Assembly: GCF_033958435.1 (NCBI RefSeq)
Contig: NC_134139.1
Location: forward strand, 207,063,501-207,127,500
Source of the DNA: Carettochelys insculpta
Taxonomy: Eukaryota > Chordata > Testudines > Carettochelyidae
Direction of reading: 5' to 3'
DNA: 64,000 nucleotides
Below the pieces are notes generated by a model. That model saw nothing but the letters and a program-made list of their open reading frames with translations, had not been told where the DNA came from and made no database searches. The translations under genes were made by a program, and so were the position numbers. Numbering within the stretch: position 1 is the stretch's first letter; each line of letters begins with the position of its first letter. Shown in pieces: positions 27,508 to 38,754 of this stretch.

Positions 27508-27785
27508 GAACCTCTCTAATCTGGCACCTGTGGCACCTGACAAGAGAATTTGCCAAACTACAGGAGGTCAATATTGTCTAGCACATCACCAACACTTCCA
27601 TTGCTTAGGAGACAATTGGGGTAAATTGCAGCTCAATAACAGTACAGAACACTGAGAGCCAGGACTGGTGGCTGGCGACAAACTTTATGGGACTATGGGA
27701 AATTCAGCCACACCCATGATAAGTGCTTGTCTGGTTAACTAACCAGATTACAGAGGTAGCTGGACAAGAGAGCTCCAGATTAGAG
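27508..27785. mobile_element. Non-autonomous DNA element with gaacctctctaatc ends
   Basis: Left end ttgaacctctctaatctggc; right end inverse (ctccagattagaggctcaat). The interior (taaattgcagctcaataaca and acagaacactgagagccagg) matches the elements at 9130 and 59298. Confidence 0.65.
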
Positions 27786-28081
27786 GCTCAATTTGTAGTG
27801 CTGGTCAGAGCCCTGACTCATGACACTCCCCACTGTTCCAGTCCTGACTGTTGGGCCAGCAATACTCTGTCCTGCTACAGCCCAGAGTCTCTTCTAACCC
27901 ACAGCTGGCAATTATGCCGATTGCTCTTGTCTTTAAGAATAATTCTTCTGGATATATTCACCCACATGCAGGCCCAGTTTCTGGAGAATCAGGATTTGGG
28001 AGGTCTTTGAGCTTGTGCTTTCAAAAGTGGCCAGTAATTCTCGGATGTCTCAGTTTTCAGGTTACCTGCCTGAGACACCTT

Positions 28082-28478
28082 GGGTCTGTCTACAGTTGCA
28101 TTCCTCTTTTGAAAGAGGCATGCAAATGAGGAAATCGAAAATGCAAATGCGGCTCAGATTTACATATCTGGTGACTCATTTGTATATTCTTCTTTCGAAA
28201 GAAGAAAAGCAGTGTAGTTGTGGCTCTTTCGAAAGTAAACCTCATCTTTGAAACAACCCCTCTTCCCTTTTTCATGGGAAGAAGAGTTCTTTTGAAGATG
28301 GGGGTTTACTTTCAAAAGAGCAGCGTCTACACTGGTTTTCTTCTTTCGAAAGAAGCTATTTTGAAATAAGAATACGCAAATAAGGTGCCAGATATGCAAA
28401 TCAACACCCCATTTGCATTTTCAATTTCCCTCATTTGCATACCTCTTTCAAAAGAGGAATGCAAGTGTAGACACAGCC
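28082..28478. mobile_element. Palindromic MITE, gcattcctctttygaaag family
   Basis: The left end (gggtctgtctacagttgcat, then tcctcttttgaaagaggca) is the inverse of the right end (gaggaatgcaagtgtagaca, then cagcc). The arms repeat TTTCGAAAGAAG motifs. The element at 30082 shares the same left end. Confidence 0.75.
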
Positions 28479-28504
28479 AAAGAGATGTTTGAGAGCTGGT
28501 GAAA

Positions 28505-28560
28505 TCCTCTGGCCTGTGCTACCCAGGAGATCAGACTTAGCTGATCTGATGGGCCCTTGT
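28505..28560 (+). repeat. CR1 3' terminal fragment
   Basis: tctggcctgtgctacccagg, then agatcagacttagctgatct and gatgggcccttgtagcct. Short, diverged. Confidence 0.45.
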
Positions 28561-28756
28561 AGCCTTAAAGCGAATGACTCAGTTATGCTCAGCACCTCTG
28601 GAACTCAACCTTGATGGGCCTCAAGATGGCCAGTGGGGATGGCCCAGTGGAAATGTTAAAACTAGAAGGCACCTGGTGGAAAGCCAGATCCTGATTAGCA
28701 AAGTGGCCTCTTCTCTAACACATGTGTTTGCTTCAGATTCGATTGTTTTTCTCAGG

Positions 28757-28950
28757 GAACCGGTGCTCCCTCTCATTCTTCACCCCTGGGTGGAATAAAT
28801 TTTATTATGGGCACTGAGGCACATGCAGATGCGCCCCACCTGCAGAAGCACACGCTGCCAGCTGTGGGCCCTCTGCTAATCAGCTGGGTGGCAACTGAAT
28901 CGCTCCTGGGCTGTCATCTAAACGCTCAGCTCACAGGGAATGCTGGAAGT
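28757..28950 (+). mobile_element. hAT-like non-autonomous element
   Basis: Same family as 9841-10045: gtgctccctctcattcttca, then ggtggaataaattttattat, and an inverse end near cacagggaatgctgg. Confidence 0.6.
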
Positions 28951-29802
28951 GACCCACTGTAAGAAGAGCTCTGCCTGCCAATTAGAATCCAGAAGTCCTA
29001 CAAGCAAATCCATCAGCTGTCTAATGCTCGCCTTAATATTTACCCTGTCCTTGATGTTAAAGAATGGCTGTAGTGTTCCTGGCTGTGAAGAATGCACTTC
29101 AACTGCTATGGGAGTTTAGTCTGTTTGCTGAAGTTTGTCATGTCACTTCTTTCTGGCTACCCAGCTCCAGTTTATTTCAGGAACATGGAAAAAGAGATTC
29201 TTAGCAGTGGTTTCCATGGCTGTCCACCTGAAATGTGAGTCTGGCTCATTTCAAAGTCATTACCCAGCGGGGGTTCAGAGCCTGACGTCTGCTGCTAGTG
29301 GAAAGGGCAAATGCCAAGGCTGGAAGGCTTCAATTCTCTCATAATATCAGCAAAGGATTCCAACAAAATGAACATGAGTAGCTTCAGTCACTTCCATGCT
29401 TATAAAGCTGCATGCATAGCTCCAATAATGAGTGAAGCTAACCAGGTGTCCTACCATAATCAGGATGAACATCCCAGCACACAGATGCAGCCTTGCAGTG
29501 AGCCCTGGTGGGTTCTTGATGTTACTGTCATGAAAAGCATGAGCTCAGTGGCTAAACAAACAGGCACATTTTACCCTTCCAAAGAGTAATGATTACATCT
29601 GTGTGGGGGCTACTGCTCGTTAGATTAGCCAAGAACATAAGATCCTCTCACTATTATTTGGTTCTACCCACCTGTCACTCTTCCTCATAGGATATGAAGG
29701 TGCACTCTTTGGCCATGTTTATACAGCAGGGTTAGACCTGAACAGGCTATTCCTGAAGAGCAGAATTGCTTATTCTGAAGTAGCGCAGGTACATACAAAG
29801 GC

Positions 29803-30077
29803 CACATCCACACTTACTAAAATCTTCAAAAGGGCCATGCTAATGGCCAAATCCTATGAGCTCATAGGAATAAGGGGATTTCGAGGTTGGTGGGGTCTTT
29901 TAGAAAAGGACCCTGATGTAGACGAGCCACAGGTGAGCGAACTGCAGCATTTTTGAAGTGCCGTGGCCAGTGGCATGCTAATAAGGCACTGAATATGCAT
30001 TTCAGCACCTCAATCGTATTCTTCAATTTGGCCATTAGCATGGCCATTTCAAAGTTTTTAGTAAGTGTAGACACAGC
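29803..30077. mobile_element. Palindromic MITE with tactaaaa / ttttagta arms
   Basis: Left gccacatccacacttactaa; right gttttta-gtaagtgtagacacagc, its inverse. The interior has ggccatgctaatggcc, and the tattcagcacctcaa segment shared with 46591. It ends four bases before the next element at 30082. Confidence 0.65.
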
Positions 30078-30081
30078 GGAA

Positions 30082-30700
30082 GGCTGTGACTACGCTTGCA
30101 TTCCTCTTTCGAAAGAGGCATGCAAATGAGGGAAATTAAAAATGCAAACGAGGTGCAGATTTATATATCTGGTACCTTATTTGCATATTCTCCTTTCTAA
30201 AGAGTTTCTTTCGAAAGAAGACAAGCAGTGTAGATGCGGCTCTTTCGAAAATAAACCCTGCCTTCGAAGGAACCCATATTCCTATTTTCTTTTGAAAGCG
30301 TGCGTCCATGCACAAAAAAGAGGATCAAAAGAGTCATCTGCTTGCTCTTTCCAAAGAGAACGTCCACACAGCCCCCACGCTTTCAAAAGAACAATCCAGG
30401 GATTGAAAATGAAGACTGTTCTTTTCAAAAGAAGGGTCCTGTGGAGCATCCACATGTTTTCTTTTGAAAGATGCTTTCAAAAGGGGGGCTCTCTTCCTGA
30501 AAATAGGGTAGGAAGAGAGATTTTGAAAGGAGCCCCACAAGCCAAAGGGGAAGAAGGGGCTTTTGAAATCAGGGGGTCCTTTTGTAAGGCCCCCATCTAC
30601 ACAGGTGGTGTGTTTTTTGAAAGCGGCACTTTCAAATTGAGTGCAGCCACCATTATGCTAATGAGGTGCTGCATATTCATGTCAGTGCCTCAATAGCATC
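30082..30700. mobile_element. Palindromic MITE or two merged MITEs
   Basis: It opens with ggctgtgactacgcttgcat, as in 28082, then a TTTCGAAAG-rich stretch. The right part (gcggcactttcaaattgagt and atgaggtgctgcatattca) resembles 20940-21267. It may be a composite. The 184-residue frame is a repeat product. Confidence 0.55.
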
Positions 30701-31369
30701 TTCCAGACTGGCTCATTTTGGGAGCAGGGACCGTCTTTTTGGCCTGTGGGCGTGTAGGAAGCAGTACTGAACCACCCACAGCCCTGACTCCAGTTCCCTG
30801 AGTGCAACCACAAGGCAAACACACGCCATTTCAGCGAGCAAGCAAACGAGGGCAAGTTGACTGGGCAAAGTCAGGCAGATGACCTGGAAACAAGGGACTT
30901 GTCTGAGGGGACTGTCAGTTCTGTCCGCTACATGGATGTTTTGCTAGATGGCTCAAATCTATCGTGCAGAATTCTGATCTCAGGGACGCAGCCCCCAGCC
31001 CAGCCCAGTACTATCAAAACCAGCATATTAACCGTCTATGGAGGTACGTCTACATAATGCCACGTGGCTGCCCCAAGAGCGCCCTCTCATGGCCAGTGGC
31101 GCCTCTGCAGTGCCCCGCTCTGCCCTTTAGGAACTCACGCTGTTCGAAAGGTATTTAAAATAAACCCACTTCTGAGGTCCAATTTACTGCATCCCCTGGG
31201 ATACTGTGAGGCTTCAAGCCCAGTGCAGTGCCCCTCCCCTGATTAATCCAGACGAATACACAACACAAATTCACACAACCGCCACCTAGCTTCTGACTGG
31301 TCTCTCCCAGGCCTCCTGGACTGCAGAGACTTTTTCCCCACTCAGGGCCAGCCCTACACCCAACGTTCT

Positions 31370-32310
31370 GCAAGAAGAACAACAAGAAGTCCTGCAGCAC
31401 CTTAGAGACTAACAGATATTTCGGAGCATGAGCTTTCGTGGGCGAAGACCCGCTTCAGCAGATGCCCAGGTCTTTGCCCACGAAAGCTGATGCTCCAAAA
31501 TATCTGTTAGTCTCCAAGGTGCCGCAGGACTTCTTGTTGTTCTCGAAGATACAGACTAACACAGCTGCCTCTCTGATAGTTGTACAAGAAGCACCTTTGG
31601 CAACTCTCCTTCCATTTGCTAAAGGGTTGAATGTCTTATTTTATCCCTGCAATGAACCCCGTTGCCAACGCTGTCCACACATCTCTACAAGCAACACCAG
31701 AACAGGGCCTAACCGCATCATCTACCGCATGGGAGGCTCATCCACCTGGATATCCGTGACCGTGATCTATGCCTGCATGTGCCAGCAATGCCCCGCTGCC
31801 ACGTACATTGGACAAACTGGACAGTCTCTTCACCAAAGGATGAATGGACACAAATCCGACAACAGGAATGGTCACACACGCAAACCTGTAAGTGATCATT
31901 TTAACCTCCCTCGACATTCAGTCATGGATTTAAAAGTAGTTAGTATTCTACATACATATTTTACCACGAGAGTACAGAGGGAGACATCTGAATGGCAATT
32001 CATTTGCAAGTTTAACACCTTTAACCTTTGTTTGAATAGAGATCTTAACTGGCTTATGAATGACAAGGGCAATTTCCCTACCTTTGATATTCACAGGAAA
32101 GAGACACATCCAACTTAATTTGCCTCATTAACTGGTCCTACTAGTGACAGGTAACTTCCTTTTTTCCCCTGCTCAGAAGTGGGTCTGTCCCACGAAAGCT
32201 CATCACCTAATACGTTATTTTGTTAGTTTTTAAAGTGCTACTGGGCCTCTTTTTTGTTTTGTGAAGCTACAGACTAACACAGCTACTTCTCTGTGACTTT
32301 TCCACTCCAG
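31370..32310 (+). mobile_element. Penelope-like element: tail fold-back, GIY-YIG frame and 3' tail
   Basis: An inverted tail pair (31380-31585) is followed by an open frame reaching 32118. After the tail part the frame reads VLFYPCNEPRCQRCPHISTS, then VIYACMCQQCPAATYIGQTG and QSLHQRMNGHKSDNRNGHTR. VIYA and TYIGQTG give the two strands of the GIY-YIG fold, so this copy keeps more of the endonuclease than the others. The tail at 32175-32310 (agtgggtctgtcccacgaaa, then actaacacagctacttct) closes it. The reverse transcriptase is absent. Confidence 0.88.
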
Positions 32311-32644
32311 TGAGTCTCTGGAAAGAGCTGGGAATTTAACCCTGACACCCGAATTCTACCCCAGTGCTTTGCCCATGGAGTTACATCAGAGTAACGGAGA
32401 TCAGAATTTGGCCCACGGAGTCTGCAAAATTAGCCTGAAAATTCCTGATTCTCTTATGGGATTTTTTTTCCTTTCTACCTGGAATGGTCCTGCCATGAAA
32501 AAAAACCCTTAACCCAGGAGTGTCTCCCCACAGCGTGGGTGCGCCCATCCTTAGCACAAGTTATTACTGATGCTTTAAGGAAGACCCAAACCCCAGAAAG
32601 ACTCCATCACTTCAGTGGAATCAGTAACTGCTGTGTAATAGTCT

Positions 32645-33190
32645 CAGAGGGGGAGCCATGTTAGTTTGTACCTTCACAAAAAACCAAGCAGTCCTGTAGC
32701 ACCTTAAGGACTAAGAAATTTATTTCCAGTAAACTCTTTTCATATCCAGCATTCTATTAACCGGAACTCTCAAATAATTGGCATTTTAACCATAAATAAA
32801 TTTTAGTTACATTTTCCATAAGTACAGTCTAGTGAAAGTAAATACAAATAAATACAAAAATACAGTATAAGTTTACAGTGTACAATAGTACCATTGTCAG
32901 GAAATAAAGTACTCTGCATAGATTTTTTTTGTTTGCTTCTTAATATCTAATATAGTTTTTCTTTACTGTTATCCACTGCTAGGTATACTTCTCTATTATC
33001 CAGAATATTTGAATATCCAGCAACCTCCTGGTCCTGCAGCTGCCGAATATGAAAGAGTTTACTATGTTAGGTAATGAGCTTTCATGGGTAAGAACCACTT
33101 CTTCAATCTGAAGTGGGTCTTACCTACAAATGCTCATTACCTTATAAATAAATTTGTTAGTCTTTAAGGTGCTGCAGGACTGCTTGGTTT
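32645..33190. repeat. PLE tail fold-back interrupted by a DNA element
   Basis: The left arm (ccaagcagtcctgtagcacc, then ttaaggactaagaaattt) and right arm (gttagtctttaaggtgctgc, then aggactgcttggttttt) are inverse. An unrelated element occupies 32727-33065 between them. Near 33085-33120 a small inner palindrome contains cttctt/aagaag-type motifs. Confidence 0.7.
32727..33065. mobile_element. Non-autonomous DNA element with agtaaactctttc ends
   Basis: Left cagtaaactcttttcatatc and right cgaatatgaaagagtttact are inverse repeats of about 20 bp. The inside is AT-rich and non-coding. No clear target duplication is visible. It splits a PLE fold-back. Confidence 0.65.
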
Positions 33191-33974
33191 TTGCCTGGGT
33201 AATAATTTCTTATCTCTTCCTACATATATATATAGTGTCAGTGATCTGAAGAAAAAAATACTAGATACTGTGGGTAAACTCTGCCTTCCCTCCCATACCT
33301 CAGAGCTGTTCATTTTCTGCAAGCCTGAGGTTAGTGAGATCACAGCTGTTCCCACAAGTTTCAAAACATTTTTAGAAGGCCTGTTTATTTCCTCCAGATT
33401 AAGCAGATTTGCTCCCTGGTATCTGTTTCGTTAGTGACCTATTTATCAGGTCATCTTGACAAATGCCCCACCTTACTGTGCTGTTGAAAGTACCCCTAGC
33501 GTCTTCCATGCAACTGAAACGTAAAGGGAAATTGCCTATACTGCCGTACGTTAGAAAACTGATCACAGAGAAGATTAGATGACTGGGACTTTAAGTACCT
33601 GCTTCACGACAATGGTGAGGATGAATTCTGAACACGTGATACGCTAGCAAAGTGTGCTGCCTCCTCATTTAGTGGCTGCACCAATCACAGTAAACAACCT
33701 ACTACTGTTACCAGCAAATGGAGCTGCGGCTTTAGCTCCAAAGATAGCAATATTGAAGGCTGGGAGTACAAATTTTGCTGGCGGTATGCACAATGGAAGG
33801 TGGATGTAAATGCTCAACATTAAGAACAATAAACCTTTAAGATTCGAAGAGCAACGTGAATTCAATCACACTACGCAGCATGTGTTAACTCACAGCTTTA
33901 ACAATACTTTGCAATTTTGTGGATCCCAAGGTGCTGTTATGTTGGTGAATTCATCCTCACAACACACTTTGAGG

Positions 33975-34085
33975 GACAGCTTTTCACATTTTTCAGATGG
34001 GGAAAGATTAAGAGAGATTGAGAGAGATTAGGCACTTTGACCAAGGTGGTTCAGGAAACCTGTGGCAGAGTCAGCAGTCAACCAG
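33975..34085 (+). repeat. MIR-like fragment
   Basis: cagatggggaaagattaaga, then ggcactttgaccaaggtggt resembles the MIR core/tail. Confidence 0.5.
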
Positions 34086-34753
34086 AAGTCGAGAATTTAG
34101 CAAGTTTAAAAGAAGGATTGATTGCTTCTTTGGGTCAAAACAGCCAGAGGTGGAATGATAGAGTGTGTCAGAATGGAGATAGCAGCTCACACTTTCAGGC
34201 ATGAGATAACCACTGACTATTACGATTTACAAGAAAACTGGCCTGGAGCAGATTATGCACATGTACCTCTTTCAGGCATCTCACACTTCCCCCCGCAGCC
34301 TCTTCTGATCCTGGTCAGAGCCACGATGCTGCAGATGATGGATCTCAGCTTTAATCCAGCCTTGCCATGCCTAGGTTCGTATGTTTGATTTTTGCTGAGT
34401 CCACACAGTATATTTTATTCCATCCCTACTATCAGTCTCATCAGGAATAGAAAATAGGGTGCACAGTAGATTCACTCCTTCCCCACAGCACTGACAAAAA
34501 TGGAGTTTATTCATGATGACTATTTATGTGCCACAGGTCTCAGTCAGGATCAGAACCTCACTGAGCCAGAGACAGTACAGCTATGTGGAAAGAAAGACTC
34601 ACTGCTGCCAAGTGTTTACAAGGGAGGTCATACATATCATAGTGACTTGGAACAGGTGTGGGTAAAGGGCCTTACTCCCTTTCCAGCCCTGCATTTGAGA
34701 GCACAAGGTGGCTAGCTGGGCCTGCATGCAATTCTCCTCGCTGAAAGGGATGC

Positions 34754-35400
34754 TCACAGCATCTCCAGAGCCCCACAAAGGGCAGTTACCCAGGCAACTG
34801 AACTACTTAAAGCAAGGCGTAAGCTTGGAAACCATTCCCGACAAGCAGTTGTCAGCGGTTCACGGACAAGGTTCCAGGAGGACGATTGGCCCGCCTTCGG
34901 CGAGTTTGTGAGGACTGCATCAAAGAGGTCTACTAAATGGCTCCTTGTGGCCTTCCTCATTGTGGAATATTGGGGGTATTCACTGACGTCTGTGGCACAT
35001 TGGTTGTCTCTAAGTTTGAGCCGAAAAGACATGAGATAGTCATTGAACCCCTTGGGTAGCCCTGAAAGCTGACTAGTGATCTGATTTTTGATGGCAAAGC
35101 CAATCCTGCAAATGCTTCTCTCTTCAGGTGGCCTCCCTTGCCAAAAGAAGGAGTAGGCACCTCCACCCTCTTTTAATGGGCCCTCGTTGGCCTGGCGGAT
35201 GTCACTAAGAGCTGCAATGTCTGTGCTGAGTCTCGCCAGTTCTCTGGCAGTTATGGCAGTTCTTTCTGTGCTCAGGTCTGTAAGGGCACAGATATTCCAG
35301 GTGCCACAATCCACTGAGTTATAGCTCTTGTTTAGGCTGTGGAGATGAGCGATCCCACCCATTTTGGCCATCCAGTCAGAAGACTATGAGGCTACATTTA
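34754..35400 (-). pseudogene. LINE AP-endonuclease fragment
   Basis: A 205-residue frame reads CGTWNICALTDLSTERTAIT, then ARELARLSTDIAALSDIRQA and GFAIKNQITSQLSGLPKGFN. This is the start of an apurinic-type endonuclease of a non-LTR retrotransposon. The usual SETR (catalytic Glu) reads SDIR, so it is likely inactive, and the frame departs from the family about residue 130. I judge it to be the 5' part of the same family as the reverse transcriptase at 52238-54600, on family features remembered rather than on overlap. Confidence 0.75.
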
Positions 35401-35535
35401 CCCTGAGGGGCAGATCAACCCACTGGTGGTGGATCTTCTGGGGCTTGATTTAGCCTGCCTGTGGGGACATGCTAAAAGGAACCGTCATTGAAGCCAGCAC
35501 TCCTGGTGGTCATGAGGAGTAAGGAAAACATAAGA

Positions 35536-36175
35536 TAAGCATAAGATAACAGAGATCTCTGTTAAGACCTTATTTAAATATGTCAGATTTGCAAATGAAT
35601 TCTAATTTAGATGTCTTCCTCCATAATTTTGTGGTAAAATTCTTTTGAAGAGGAATGGTTCCTTTTAAATCCATTATTGAACGTCTGAGGAGGCTGAAGT
35701 GTTCCCCTCTAGGTTTATGTGTATTCCAATTCCTGATGTTGAATTTATGGCCATTCATCTTTGGGTGCAGAGACTGTCCAGTTTGTTCAATGTACATGGC
35801 AGAGAGGCACAGCTGGCACATGGTGGCATAGATCACAGTAGTGAATGTGCAGGTGGATGACCGCTGGTGGTGTGGCTGATATGGTTAGGTCCTGTGATGG
35901 CGTCACCAGTATAGGGATGTAGACAGAGCTGGCAATGGAGTTTGCTGCAGGGATAGGTTCCCGGGTCAGTATTTCTGCGGTGTGGCTACTAGTGAGCATT
36001 TTCTTGAGATGGGGTGGCTGTTGGAGAGGACAGACCCATCACCCGAGGCCTGTGAGAGTGTGGGATTGTGTCCCAGTATAGGTTGCAGGTTGTCAATGAT
36101 GCAGTGGATGGGTTTAAGCTGGGGGTTATAGGTGATGACAAGTGGTGTTTTGCTATTTCCCCTATTGTTTCCTTA
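35536..36175 (-). mobile_element. Penelope-like element: linker and degraded GIY-YIG
   Basis: The minus strand from 36170 reads LVITYNPQLKPIHCIIDNLQ with breaks, then VIYATMCQLCLSAMYIEQTG and QSLHPKMNGHKFNIRNWNTH. YIE replaces the conserved YIG, and stop codons occur upstream. The copy is cut by MITE copy D, and probably resumes at 36885 (see findings). Confidence 0.8.
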
Positions 36176-36884
36176 GCCGTGTCTACACGTGCCGGCTACT
36201 TCGAAGTAGCGGCACTAACTTCGAAATAGCGCCCGTCATGGCTACACATGTCGGGCGCTATTTCGAAGTTAACATCAACGTTAGGCGGTGAGACGTCAAA
36301 GTCGCTAAGCCCATGAGGGGATGGGAATAGCGCCCTACTTCGACGTTCAACGTCGAAGTAGGGACCGTGTAGTCGTTGCGCGTCCCGCAACATCGAAATT
36401 GCGGGGTCCGCCATGGCGGCCATCAGCTGAGGGGTTGAGAGACGCTCTCTCTCCAGCCCCTGCAGGGCTCTATGGTCACCGTGGGCAGCAGCCCTTAGCC
36501 CAGGGCTTCTGGCTGCTTCTGCGGCAGCTGGGGATCTATGCTGCAGGCACAGGGTCTGCAACCAGTTGTCGGCTCTGTGGATCTTGTGTTGTTTAGTGCA
36601 ACTGTGTCTGGGAGGGGCCCTTTAAGGGAGCGGCTTGCTGTTGAGTCCGCCCTGTGACCCTGTCTGCAGCTGTGCCTGGCACCCTTATTTTGATGTGTGC
36701 TACTGTGGCGTGTAGACGTTCCCTCGCTGCGCCTATTTCAATGTGGTGCTGCGCAACGTCGAAGTTGAACATCGACGTTGCCAGCCCTGGAGGACATGTA
36801 GACGTTATTCATCGAAATAGGCTATTTCGATGTCGCTACATCGAAATAAGCTACTTCGAAGTAGGCTTCACGTGTAGACGTAGC
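36176..36884 (-). mobile_element. Long palindromic MITE, copy D
   Basis: The ends are gccgtgtctacacgtgcc and cacgtgtagacgtagc, about 16 bp inverted with a few mismatches. A perfect 31-bp palindrome (15+1+15) lies at 36333-36363. It is about 709 bp, equal to copy B, and opposite to A and C. A 121-residue open frame in it is not a gene. Confidence 0.82.
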
Positions 36885-36974
36885 CCTTGTCTTCAATGAT
36901 AAGGATCTATCAACAGGTCCCAAGAGCTCAGTTTAAATCAAGCATGTGTTCTCTGCCATGGGTGTTACATCTCC

Positions 36975-37475
36975 ACATAACATCTCCACACCTCCCTCCC
37001 TCTTACTGCGACCCCACTCTTTAAATACCCCTCTGAAACCCTCCCCCCGCAACTCATGCATCTGCTGAAGCGGCTGTTTGCCCACGAAAGCTTCTGCTCC
37101 AAAATATCTGTTAGTCTATAAGGTGCCACAAAACTTCTTGTTGTTCTCGAAGCTACAGACTAACACGGCTCCCTCTGCGATACTTATCTCCACATTAGAC
37201 TCTGACAATGGGCCACATCCCCCTGACTTATCTGACTTTGTTTTTCCTCTTCTGATACATACTCCTGATAATGGACCATTTCCACCTTGACTGAATAGAC
37301 TTTGTCAGCTCTGGCCCTCCCTTTCACTGGGACCCCACTCTTTAAATACCCCTCTGAAACGCTCCCCCACCACTCATGCATCTGATGAAGCAGGTCTGTG
37401 CCCACAAAAGCTTACGCTCCAAAATATCTGTAAGTCTATAAGGTGCCACAGGACTTCTTGTTGTTCCCCATGTCA
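36975..37475 (+). repeat. Two PLE 3' ends in tandem
   Basis: Two similar segments (37015-37170 and 37290-37470) each hold ccccactctttaaatacccc, a catctgctgaag/catctgatgaag piece, tgcccacgaaagc-like or tgcccacaaaagc and tctataaggtgccaca. The first is followed by the terminal cagactaacacggctccctc. Confidence 0.7.
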
Positions 37476-37549
37476 AACATGTGGCCCAGGGGTTGCATGT
37501 GGCCCAATCATTTTTTTTGTGGCCTGCACTCTGTGCTGATAAAGTATAG

Positions 37550-37752
37550 GGGGAGGGATAGCTCTGTGGTGTGTGCACCGGCCTGCTAAACCCAGGGTTG
37601 CGAGCTCAACCCTGGAGGGGGGCTACTGGGGAACCGGGGCAAATAAAAAAGGCAGGGGAGGGGGAAGAGAAGGGGATGGTTCTCGAGCCTGCCAAGAGGT
37701 CAGGGGCCTGGATGCGATGACCTCCCCAGGTCCCTTCCAGCTCTATGAGATG
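37550..37752 (+). mobile_element. tRNA-derived SINE resembling turtle Cry family
   Basis: It opens with gggagggatagctctgtggt, then ggcctgctaaacccagggtt and the B-box-like gcgagctcaaccctg. The tail is ggatgcgatgacctccccag, then gtcccttccagctctatgag, a CR1-like 3' end. This head-tail pair is the tortoise/turtle polymerase III SINE as I remember it, the main pointer to a cryptodiran turtle. Confidence 0.75.
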
Positions 37753-38754
37753 TGTGTGTCTAAGGGCGCCCACCCGGTTGCATTGTTCCACCTAGACAAG
37801 GAAGATGCCCCCAAAGGAGCCAGAGGCTGTGGCCAGGAGAACTCGCTGCTGCTGCTGCTGAATGCACCAGGCAGCCCCAAGGCAAGACCCTGGCGGGCCG
37901 GGCTAGGCAAGTGTGGGGCTTGGCGGAGCTGGCACCAACCACAGCACCACTGCTGCCAGGGTGAGTGGAGCGAGGCCACATCCAAGGGGAGCCATGGCAA
38001 GAGGCTGCTCAAGGAGCGAGCTCCTGAGGAGCCCCCAGCCTGCCTGAGGCAAAGCCTGACCCCGAGCCGTCCCACCATGGCCTGGGGCAAAGCCTTCTCC
38101 CCACCAGACCCACCTAAGCTGAGCCCCACGTGAGCCTGGTGCAGCTGCTGAGTCCCTCCTGTTTTGGCACCTTGCAGATTCTGCCAGTGCCAGGGCCTGG
38201 CTGGCCACTGCCAGCAGTGCTGAGTCAGCAGTGGGGGCAGCTTGTGGGAAACCCCCACATGCCCTGCACAGAGCGAGTCTAGGGTCACACCCACCCACTC
38301 TGCCTTTCCCTTCCCTGCCCAGGCTGGCAAGGGGCCAGGGCTTGGCTGCACCTTGGCCTGGGCATGCCCCCCATCCCCTGCAGCTGCATGAAGCCCCCTC
38401 TGGATCTCAAAGCACCCCTCTGGCAGGTGCCCGGCTCTGGCCGCCCCAGGGGGTTTCACACGAGCCAGACTCAGCACCTTCTAGTGACATTCCCTAGTGC
38501 AGCCCAGCCAAGCCAAGGAAGGGCCAATAGCAGGAGGCTCAAAACCCAACACTTCCTCTGGCTTATTTCACCTCGCCTCACAGAGCACCTAGGAGCCCAG
38601 GCCTAGACCAAGTTCCCCTTGGGCTAGCCACTGCACAAAACGCGCTTGACAAGCTGGTCCCCTCAGCAGCTTTCCTAAACATAAGTGAGAACAGCTTTGT
38701 CCACATATCTATTCTGGAGATACCATCACTGGACGTAACCAGGTTAGTCACGGA

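Noticed and set aside
36196..36561. 121-codon frame
   Set aside because: MITE copy D interior; same type of frame appears in other copies.
37743..38477. 244-codon minus frame
   Set aside because: GC-rich sequence with no domain, no splice or start support, and overlapping open frames on both strands.
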